DNA from: Tubiluchus corallicola
Lineage: Eukaryota > Priapulida > Priapulimorpha > Priapulimorphida > Tubiluchidae
Direction: 5' to 3'
Length of the DNA stretch: 31,955 nt
NCBI GenBank assembly: GCA_030141605.1
Contig: JAQGDQ010001628.1
Span: forward strand, 1-31,955
Position numbers and translations under genes: made by a program. Shown one piece after another: positions 10,480 through 21,100 of this stretch; the first letter of the stretch is position 1; each line of letters starts with the position of its first letter. The notes under the pieces are model-generated. The model ran no database searches, had not been told where the DNA came from, and saw only the letters and a program-made list of their open reading frames with translations.

Positions 10480-10567
10480 GTAAGTTAAAGTAACATAAGG
10501 TAAGTTTTTGAATTGCCTTTTTAAATTAATAATCAGTGTAATTTCTGCATAACTTTGTTTAAGTGAA
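10480..10567. repeat. Dispersed repeat, copy 1 (second copy 11270-11365)
   Basis: Shared blocks in the same order include GGTAAGTTT, AATTG.CTTT, AATCAGTGTA.TTTCTG, TAACT.TG.TTAA and ATAATGT, recurring at 11270-11365. Divergence is substantial, so this is an old duplication. Copy 1 abuts the foldback element. Confidence 0.55.
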
Positions 10568-10805
10568 AAATAATGTGCAACAATATGCAGTTTTTAAAAT
10601 TTTCATTGTAGCTGTGTTGTTCAGAATTTAATTTGACAGTTCAAAAGTGTATATACATATATTGAATATATATATATTATATTTGTATTTATATAAATAT
10701 ATATTTATAAATTCATATTTATACACTTTTGAACTATCAAATTAAATTCTGAACAACACAGCCACAATGAAAATTTTAGAAACTGCATATTGTTGCACAT
10801 TATTT
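10568..10805. repeat. 240-bp foldback (long hairpin) element
   Basis: The left arm, starting AAATAATGTGCAACAATATG (10568 to about 10654), is the reverse complement of the right arm ending GCACATTATTT (about 10719 to 10805). Over about 80 bp the arms differ at only about three positions. The centre is AT-rich (10655-10718) and itself partly palindromic. This could be a MITE-like foldback element or an inverted duplication. No clear target-site duplication and no coding sequence are seen. Confidence 0.9.
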
Positions 10806-11168
10806 ATTTATATATATATATATTTACTCTCAACATAATGTGGTAATATGCATGTTTATACTGTGATTTTTTAAAACCTAAGACTTACTATAATGTACCC
10901 GCATTTTTGACAGTCGTCAGAACCTTGTTAAAATTTTGATATTTAATTATAGTTTCAGCACTGATAAAAGACAGTTTACAAAAAAAGAATGGCCTGGTAG
11001 TTTAAATCCAAATTGAATTCCAAAATTTTGAAATTTTCCTGTCTTTTCAGTTTGTTATCAAATTGTGATTAGTCATGGGATTGTGTCATTATAAAAAATT
11101 TTAATTTTTACTAAATCTGGTGTACATGTATTTGCACGAAAAAATAAGGCTTCCATATCTACTGAAAT

Positions 11169-11280
11169 GTAAGGTAAGGTAAGATAAGGAAAGATGAAGT
11201 GAAATAAGGTGAGGTGAGGAAACATGAGGGACAGAGGCAGGCGGGGAGGTGAGGTGAGGTGAGGTAAGGTAAGGTAAGTT
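11169..11280 (+). repeat. (GGTAA/GGTGA)n pentanucleotide array
   Basis: Tandem pentamers of GGTAA and GGTGA form a purine-rich array interrupted by an imperfect middle part (11205-11250). Each AGGTAAG junction matches the consensus 5' splice site on the plus strand, the strand of the Ig gene whose first coding exon starts about 780 bp downstream. Confidence 0.85.
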
Positions 11281-11365
11281 AATGTAAGTTTAAAAATTGT
11301 CTTTCCAGTTTATTGGTAATCAGTGTAGTTTCTGTGTAACTGTGCTTAAATAAATAATGTTAAGT
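11270..11365. repeat. Dispersed repeat, copy 2
   Basis: This is the diverged second copy of 10480-10567, sharing the AATCAGTGTA block and the following TTTCTG and TAACTGTG segments. It begins inside the tail of the pentamer array. Confidence 0.5.
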
Positions 11366-12062
11366 TTTGTTTTATTACGTAGTCCCTGATATAGCCCTGA
11401 TTAGGATCACGAATTGTATTCACAAGAAATGCATTGAAAGACGATTGTAGAAAAAGTAGATTTTCGATTTATTTTTATTTCTTCCATGTTTAGTGCCATA
11501 GGATATAGTCTTTAAACTGTTTACGTCATAAGAAATATCTTGGATTTTCACAATTAAACTACGATTTAAGTCTTCATAGTTGTAATTTTATTAATGGTAA
11601 CTCAGTTCCAAAAACTTGTGCTTTTGGCTTTTATATTAAAACTATTGAATATTATTTACCCACTGCCCGTGGCATGTTGCTGTTAGATATCGTATTTTGT
11701 TATCAACGTGAAATGTAATTCTCAAATGTAGACCTTGGAAATTTTGAAAAATCAGACACAGCAATATCACAATGAATTGTAGAATATGCTGTTGTGAGTA
11801 ATTATAACAGAGAAACTAAGCATTTTAACTTAAGCTAAATTGAGCATGACAAAGCAAGTTATTAATTCATTCGTTTGTCTCATAGCTATTAGAAAGTCTC
11901 TTATAAAGTCTCTAAGTAGATTAATGACGAAAAACATTTGTTTCTGGTCTTAGAATATAATTATAATATTGAAATCACAAGTTATTCTTTTTATTATTTT
12001 AGCTATCAATACGCTTGATGTCATCTTAATGAGATATTATAAAACCTGCTTGAATTTTCAAA
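11366..12062. other. Upstream flank of the Ig gene, promoter not resolved
   Basis: No open frame. A TATA-like TATTATAAAA lies at 12035-12044, about 20 bp before the ATG. It would only work as a core promoter with a very short 5' UTR, so the real start site may instead lie further upstream. Confidence 0.3.
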
Positions 12063-12114
12063 ATGAGGTCATACGATACACTGCTGTATTTGATTATTTT
12101 CCTGTTCATCAACT
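12063..12114 (+). CDS. Ig receptor exon E1: signal peptide
   Basis: The ATG opens MRSYDTLLYLIIFLFIN, a short polar start followed by a strongly hydrophobic core, as expected of a secretory signal. The exon ends AACT|GTAAGT in phase 1 and joins E2 to give a Tyr-Val-Gln junction, where cleavage is likely. An exon coding only the signal peptide, followed by a phase-1 Ig exon, is the standard structure of Ig-superfamily genes. Confidence 0.82.
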
Positions 12115-15100
12115 GTAAGTTAAAACAAAAACTAATTTCTTAATGTCAGAAATAATATTTTTAATCTGTAGTAATGCAAAGATTAACTAACGTTATTTCT
12201 TAGTTTCTCAGAAAACATTTATATATACATACACACACACGTTTATATATACATAATCCATAATTATCCATCTATACAGTATCCATATATACATACAGAT
12301 CCATAATTATGTATCTATGTATGTGTACTTGGTTATATGGTTCTATTTTTGAATTCAATTCATTCATTACGCATACTAGCTATAGCAGCTAAATCTAATT
12401 TCCTTATTTTTAAGTTTGTCTTTTTTGCAGATGTGCAGAGTGAATCAAAATATTTTGAACAAGAACCTGAGGATGTTGCTGCTTTTCCTGGAGATGACGT
12501 TGTGCTACAGTGTAAAGTAAAAAGTGAATATCCAAGCCATGAACTTGCATGGTTTCGTAATGACGAGTCCTTTGATGTAGGTGATGATGATAATTATGAT
12601 TATGTTGACAGTATTCCTCCTTTCAGTGGAAACTGGGGTATAAAGATTATAGATGTAGATGTAAATCAACGTGATGGTTCCTATCACTGCCGAGTGACAG
12701 CTTATGGTGAAGGAGGAGGAACTGAAAATTCAAACAAAGGAAAAGTAACTGTTGTTGGTGAGTCAGTATTTTTAATTACCTCTTCAGAGTTTTTTAAATC
12801 ACTAATTTATAATTAGTGATTTAAAAAACTTAATACAACTTTATACAACTTAATACAACTTAACACTAAATGCTTCTACAGAAAATGATGTAATGTAATT
12901 ACTTTTCTAATTTTTTACAACTACTAATCAAATGTTCAGATTTCATTTCTGCATATTAGAGGTTAAGAGTTTGTAAGTTTAACAGAAGAAAGATAAAGTA
13001 TGAAATTTCACAGTTTTGTAACACAACACCTGCCGCGATGCATCTACAGTTGATGATAATATCATCTATTGCAATAGCAGCCAGTGCCTTCTCCTTTGCA
13101 GTGTGTATTAGGCCTATTTGCTAAAAAACTTAGTTTTTGTCTCTTTATTAATTTTTGTGATAAAAATTAAGTGTGAGTAAGGTTTAGTGATTTACTAACC
13201 TGGAAAATAAAATTTATTACTATTTTAGACAAATGTAATTCACTGCATTAGTGACCACATGCCTACTAGTAGCAAATGCCGACAAGACAATGCTGTCACA
13301 CTGTATATATGGGTCACTTATGTGTACAAGTTGTAGAAGTTGAGATAAAGTATGAAATGTCATAGAGAGTAGTGACACAATAGGAGCCCTGATGCATCTA
13401 GATGCGATGATGATGGAAAAACTGCTACTGCCTTCTGAATAGGAAGTTTTATAGTGCTATTTGCTTATTTTTTTTAATTTTCAAAGAAGGTGATTCATAT
13501 GTTTGTTGTAACCAGTGCAGTGATAGCCATTAAAGCTCAATTAGGTCAAGCATATTCTACTTGAAATTTGCTACTGGGAGAGTTTTCGTGTAAAGAAAGA
13601 TGCTTGATAGAATTTTTCCACTCTATTTGCTGCAATTGTTCAATTTTTTCAGTTTGCTAATGAGCAAATTACTTTTTATTGCTTGTGATTTCTCTAATAT
13701 TTCTTGTCTATTGTTTCACTATACCTTGTGATGATGAGAATGATTCTCAAGGTTGAAATCAATATTTTGATTGGTCATATTAGCAAGATAATCAAACTAG
13801 AATAAGTTCAGAGTATGAAGAGCAACCCTACAGAAAACATGGTCATCAGTCTAGTATTCCTACCAGGAAGAGCATTAGTGTAATAGTATATTTGAAATGT
13901 TGGTGTAGTTTTTCAAAACTGTTTGAGGTTATGAGCAAAATTTACGTTCTGAACTGTTTTTTGTGTGTTATTTAGCTGATTCAAACTTATTAACAAATCA
14001 CTTTAAGAAGAACCTTTTAGCTAGCAGCAGAAGCTTTTACCTTTTTACCTAGAAGTCCTTGTACTGTGCTGTGCAGTTATGGCCTACTCACATGCTATTG
14101 CAATTTGTTAGCAATTACGCTAGATGTTTAATGTTGAGAAAACTTGAATTTCTAATTCAAATCTGTACTCTCCGCCTGCAAAAATGCCATGAATAATCAT
14201 TGTAAGTTTCTAACCCGTAAATAACACAACAATCTGTATATTTTTCAGACGTTTATACTCTAGTTATTAACTTGTTATAGACCTACGTTTAGTACGACTA
14301 GAAAAGCATCTTTAAACTGAGTTTTAAAACTTCTCGTTTTTACAATTAGTTACATTTCATTTATATTTAAAAGTAAAGATAATAAAACTACTCCTGTGTA
14401 AATCACGCATGATTCGGGCATGTATTATTAATTATTTTATAAGGAAATTTATAGCAAATTGTGTATGTACTTATGCACTAGAAAATGCTTTTTTAAATGA
14501 TATCAAAGGCAGGAACATTATAATTTAGCTATTACAAAGTTCTGAAATTGTCTACAATAAAAATACTTAATTGCAACTGCAAAGAGTTTTTTAGAAAAAT
14601 GATCAATGAGAAAAAGGTGATTTGATTAGAAACTGGTGAATCAGACAGCATCACATTAAACATTTCTCTACCTTGCAGCAGATGATGTCTATGAAGGACT
14701 AATGCACCTGGTGAAAAATAAAAATTTTCCGGACTTAATGGGCACTTTGTCTTCTTTACTATTACTGTTATACTGAAATTTCACTTTACCTAAATGATTA
14801 AAAGAGTCTTTGATAATGCAGAATAGCCCACCGCTAACTGTGGCTCTAACCCAGACTCTGACAGAAGCAAATGTTTTGAATCACGTATTTTGTTCCATTT
14901 TACATTCTAGAATCAGTTTTAAAATTACTTTACAGTTTACAACTTTTTTCTTCGTAACAATCTAGTTGCTCCAACATTGAGCATGGCACTTAATGGTGAT
15001 GATGTAATCAACGAGCAAGAAGTCACAGTTAAAGCTGACGACACAAATGAGGAATTTAAATGTGGAGCTCAAGGTGGGAATCCTAAACCTAACATCACCT

Positions 15101-18100
15101 GGTTTGTTGGTATGTAACATTACATAAATTTAGTCGTTCATAAAGTACAAAAGAATGTAGGTAAAATGGCACAGATAAATATGGTACAAAAAATTGCACA
15201 CTTAGTAAAATGTGTATTTCGGTTAAGGTTTACAGTGGGATATAATTCTTGTTGGTATTTTGTCTGTTATGGGAGCAAGCCCATTGCTCAAAAACCATTT
15301 AACAGCTTTGTGTACATGGTCATTGGACTACAGTACTCCTTTTTTGTTTTTGTGTTTGAGTCATGTTTATTTACACCGACTACAACTTAGGCAACTTTGG
15401 AAAACAGCATCACGTCAGATTTACCTGTTTATTATTCAAACAATTTAATTTGGTGTGCCAGCTTTCCTCCTTCTTCTAGTATTGTTTCATTGACACCTGA
15501 AAATCTGCTTTATTGATGTCCTTGTTCCTTGTTCTTAGTTGATGCGAACATTTCTGGATACAATCTGGGTGGCATGTTGGTCCTTTCATTGTTTATTTCT
15601 CTGTAATAGTTACAGTTCTTCTCTTGTCACAACGCTGTGTTCATCGTTGGGTTAGATACTTGCTCATCAAGCCTGTTATTTAGCACTTGTACATCTTTGT
15701 GATTTTCCAAACACATGTCAGTGTACTTGTTTAGTTTAGCCTCAACTTGCAAGAATTTGCTCACTGTGCAAAATAAATTAACTTCTTCTGGTCTGTGTTT
15801 TGGGACAAATCTCGTGCCATAAAATGAATAATTCCACCACTGCAAAACAAGTCTAGATCTTGCAGCACATGTAATACATCATTCAGGTCAGCCTTATGTA
15901 TTAATTTTATGTTTGACGTATGTCGATTTGGTTTTCCTGCCAAATGATGACCACGGTGCTTCCAAAGACATTTTTTAGCTATCATTTTTTTGTGACAAAT
16001 AAAAGTCAACAATTACCCTGTTAATGGATTATTTCCTGCTATCATCTCGGTAACAGTTGCAGTAAGACAGTAACTCATTAACTACCAATGTGCTATCATC
16101 TCGTTAACAGTTGCAGTAAGACAGTAACTCATTAACTACCAATGTGCTATCATCTCGTTAACAGTTGCAGTAAGACAGTAACTCATTAACTACCAATGTG
16201 CTATTATCTCGGTAAAAATTGCAGTAAGACAGTAACTCATTAACTACCAATGTGCTATTATCTCGTTAACAATTGCAGTAAGACAGTAACTCATTAACTA
16301 CCAATGTGCTATTATCTCGGTAACAATTGCAGTAAGACAGTAACTCATTAACTACCAATGTGCTATTACCTCGTTAACAGTTGCAGTAAGACAGTAACTC
16401 ATTAACTACCAATGTGTTATTATCTCGTTAACAGTTGCAGTAAGACAGTAACTCGGTAACTACCAACAGTTTGATATAAAATTTATATATTATGTTATAT
16501 AAATATAACATAATATATATATATATACAACACAGTACTCAGCAGACAATGATCTAAAATCAAATTCATATGCAAATGCCACATGATGGTACCAGTAATC
16601 TGACATGCAATGCACCAGGCTAAAGGCACCAATAACGTTTGACATGCAACATACAGCACGTAGCGCAATTTCGAAAAGGCTTATTGAAGGAACATGTTGA
16701 ACATACTTTAAATTACTCATTTTTCAATACAGTTTCAGATTCAGAAGATATCACGGATTCAGCAGTACAAGCTAATGACATTAGTACACTGAATCATGCA
16801 TTTAAATCTGGTGAAGATGGAGACAATGGGGCGTTATTACAATGTAGAGTGTTTGTTCATGAGCTACTGGGAACGCAGTTTATCAATAAAACATTAAATG
16901 TGCAATGTAAGTTGTTATTTCTAGTGCTAAATTGTGTGTAGTTATTATCGGTATTAATGATGGTTACAAATGGTAAATAAATAAAGAAGAATTAAGAAGA
17001 GCTTATTATAGATGATGCCTGTGCAACAAAGTAAAAACAATTTCCTAGTCGTGTACTCATACTTGATATCAATGGAATTGACCAGTAAGAACATCATTTT
17101 TCAGTTTTTTTTAAATATTTCGCTCATTGTTGGGTGTAATAAACATTTTCACATTTTCCAAGAGTCCATCAATGTGCATTTTTGCTATACTGACTTGCCA
17201 TTTTTAAATTTTACTGAAGCATCATCTGTAAAAGATCTTTTCGTAGTATTATATGATGTCTTGAGAAGAACTCTATTTTTTGGAAACAGAAAAACTAGTT
17301 ACTAAGTCAAATGGTCACTTTTAAAAAGGTAGGCTTATTTAAGGCTCTGAGACATAGCATACGTTGCCAGACTATTGATTCGAGGTTTGAGTCCCTCTCA
17401 TGCCAGCTTTTTACGAGTCATGCCTCCTCTTAAGAGACTCTTTGTTCATCTTCCTATGCTTATTCAGCCTTAATTGATTACCTCTGGGAAATATATAGGT
17501 GGCCAAGCAACGGGTTAGACAATCCCACCTCTTTCCTCTTCGTGTGCTAAAAGCTACCAAAATTGATGCCTACACAAGACCTTTCTGGCATGGCACCTTT
17601 CTTTTCTGCTTCAAAAGAGGATGGTGAATATGCCTTCCTCTTTAACACTGATGCCTAGCGTTTTGGGGATTTCAAACCTGTTGCTATTACTAATATAATT
17701 CGGAAATGTATAGAAAAGGTAAGAAAAAGTGGCCAGCAAATAACTGATGACGACTCATATTAATATGAAACTGCTGTGTGCAATTATGGCGAGTATCAGT
17801 TTGCTTACCGAAACTGTACAATTGCAGTCACTGTTGTTGATTTTGTTACAAAGCATACCAATCAGCCTAAAACAATAATAAGATCATTTTTTGAGCTACT
17901 TATGAGTATTTGTTACTTCGTATACTGATACACAAGTCACAAATCAAGTTCCAAAAGGCAACGAAAGAGTGTACTGAGCAATTTTGTGCATTAGAAAGAA
18001 CAGAGATAGTGACTGATACTTGACGAATACCAATGACTTACAAGGTCAAAGAGTGTACTGCTATTGTCCAATGTCCAATAATGTCCAATATCCAAGGTTT

Positions 18101-21100
18101 AATAAAAAAAACTTGGCTGTGGCTGCTAAAACCTTTATTAAATGTCATGTGGGTAGTATATGCCTAATTCAGAAATTCAGCGTCTAATGAATAGCATTTT
18201 ACTGATGCTTGTGTGATCTGTGTACAAACTACTTTTTTACCTCCATCTCACCTTTGGAGGAAGAGTAGCTTGAAAGTTTCCTTTAACTTTGATGCTATTG
18301 TTGGCTAAAAATTTTGTTTGAACTATCATACATAATAGGTTGTTATGCCAACTAATGTGTTTGTGTCAAATTCACATTTTCCAATCATCTGTATTTTTTA
18401 TTTTAAATTTGCATTTTTAATGATGCAGATATGATGGCAAACTTCAACATCAAAATTCTTCAAGGAAAAGAAACTGTTGTCATTGGTGACACACTAGAAC
18501 TAGAATGTGAAGCTGATGGGAATCCCGAGCCCACGGACTATAAATGGAGTAAAGATAAAAATGATTTACCTGAAACAACCAGAATTTTCAAAAGGGGTTC
18601 AGTTACATTGGAAGATGAAGGTTCATATGGATGTCAAGCAAGTAACAGCATTGGTAGTGGATCCGCGGAGCTACAGATAACAGTTAATGGTAAGTTTGCT
18701 CACTCTACTATAGACCTTAAAACATTTATTCTTTTTGTTGTTGGCTAATGACTTGAAAGATGATTTTGTTAAAATACCTGAAGATGTGTGTTTACATAAA
18801 TGTTTGCACTTTGCATATATTTGTCGGAAACCTAAAAGTATGTAAAGAACTACAGTTAGCTGTGGGTGCAATGGTGAAGTTTTAATATTGTAGCATTACT
18901 GCTGCACTTACATTTATAGCAGCTGTTTTTCTGTCTATAATGTTTCTTGTTTAGATAATTGGCATCGTCGTAGTATTAGTTGAAAAAATATAGAATAGTG
19001 ATTAATCAAAATAGGTAATATCTATTTGTCCATAAAAAGTATTGGAAAGTTGTGAAGTAATCGCATAGTATACGTTTGCATGCTGTCACTCTTATTGTTT
19101 TGCATAAAATTTCTACAAGCTTGAATATTAATTAATATTCATTCAGCTTTTCACAATTTTTCCCAAATTACTATAATCCCGAATTTTAAATAAAAATTCG
19201 TGTCCATTGAAGTGATACGTCCATTCTTAACCAGTTTTAACTAACTTTCTTTTTACTTATCCTGAACCATCTGTATTAACAAGAATAATTTCTGCCATGT
19301 GATGATAATAACAGTTAGTGTCTGAGGTGCTTGAGCGATATTTTGTTCCTTTATTGATACATTCCGTATCTTAATCAATTGATAGGGGTCCTATTTTTGG
19401 GCAAAAACAAACAAGCTGTAACAGAAACTATTTACGAGAATACAAACTGCTGTGCAACAAGTGATAAATATCAAACTATCAATTACGTAACAAAATATCC
19501 CTGTTAGATAGTCCATAATTTATCTCCATTAGCTCCGAACAGACTACAATTTCTTCATACTCAAAGTGACTATGTGTAACAGTTAAATGTAAAATTACAT
19601 ATAGTTACTGAGGATATTTACTGACAAGAGCTTCGGTTTGTTTACGTACCTGTTGAATAGTTGATTCCTGAGTCCTATAATGATAACCTCAGCTGCTTGG
19701 ATTTATTGCTATTTGCCTACACATTTTAGTTAATAAATAACTCACTTAATCAATATCTTAGCCCTGAATATGTATTGGAGAAGTGGAGGAGGTACAGTCA
19801 GTCCTGTGCAAGAGTTTTGCTGAGAATCATGTTTTAGCATTTTAAAGGGATGAATTCTCAAATTGCTAACACAAAAATTTTTAGCTTTTGTAGATTTCTC
19901 CAGCTTCTGATATCAATTGATGTTCATGATATCTGTCTACTTATTGGCTATAAACGTTCTAGAGAAACAATGTGTATAATTGTGTATAACCATGTGTATA
20001 AATAAGCTTTAATTGTCTGTATTGTTAACATGCGATTTAAAATTTGAAATTCAGTGTATCCAAATTCACTGAGGTTTATTTTTTTACAGAAAAAACGATT
20101 GTCTGATACTTTTCTTGGTGGTTTATATAGGAAGAAATTTGGTGTGAAGAAGAAAATCTGAGAACTTGATTTCAAACATAAAAAACTTTGCACTTTGTTA
20201 TCACACTTCACTGTATAGCATTGTTCACAATTTCAGCATCACAGAAACGACGCAAACTCAAAGTGACTATGTGTAACAGTTAAATGTAAAATTACATATA
20301 GTTACTGAGGATATTTACTGACAAGAGCTTCGGTTTGTTTACGTACCTGTTGAATAGTTGATTCCTGAGTCCTATAATGATAACCTCAGCTGCTTGGATT
20401 TATTGCTATTTGCCTACACATTTTAGTTAATAAATAACTCACTTAATCAATATCTTAGCCCTGAATATGTATTTGAGAAGTGGAGGCGGTACAGTCAGTC
20501 CTGTGCAAGAGTTTTGCTGAGAATCATGTTTTAGCATTTTAAAGGGATGAATTCTCAAATTGCTAACACAAAATTTTTTAGCTTTTGTAGATTTCTCCAG
20601 CTTCTGATATCAATTGATGTTCATGATATCTGTCTACTTATTGGCTATAAACGTTCTAGAGAAACAATGTGTATAATTGTGTATAACCATGTGTATAAAT
20701 AAGCTTTAATTGTCTGTATTGTTAACATGCGATTTAAAATTTGAAATTCAGTGTATCCAAATTCACTGAGGTTTATTTTTTTACAGAAAAAACGATTGTC
20801 TGATACTTTTCTTGGTGGTTTATATAGGAAGAAATTTGGTGTGAAGAAGAAAATCTGAGAACTTGATTTCAAACATAAAAAACTTTGCACTTTGTTATCA
20901 CACTTCACTGTATAGCATTGTTCACAATTTCAGCATCACAGAAACGACGCAGAATCTAATTAACCGTTGCTAATTAACTAATCATTTATCTTCCGATTTT
21001 CTGACGTTTCGTGGGCGAACCGAATAAAGCGTTTTGGGAATAATGCACCTTTCGGGCACAAATTCATTAGGAAATTTAATAAAATTTATGTCAAATTTAA

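Noticed and set aside
16639-16941. 100-codon ATG-initiated ORF covering E4
   Set aside because: Its ATG and first ~30 codons are intron. The true exon starts at 16739, as shown by the paralogous exon at 25736 and the acceptor.
17012-17305. 97-codon plus-strand ORF in the E4-E5a intron, as a possible alternative exon
   Set aside because: An AG lies before a T-rich start, but the peptide is Phe/Leu-rich without domain features, and unit B has no counterpart.
17345-17410. Functional tRNA gene
   Set aside because: It has a B-box-like motif but no foldable acceptor stem or intact A box; a SINE head remnant fits better.
20090-20163. Basic peptide (KRLSDTFLGGLYRKKFG...) after a good acceptor TTTATTTTTTTACAG, looking like a cytoplasmic tail exon
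   Set aside because: It is only open in the wrong phase. After the phase-1 end of E5 the reading gives EKTIV and stop, and in unit B the peptide frame is broken by a one-base deletion.
19948-20908. Two identical 87-codon minus-strand ORFs, with a shorter form at 28519-28749
   Set aside because: Their identity comes from the 696-bp tandem duplication and the intron duplication; no domain is seen, and the composition is that of AT-rich intron.
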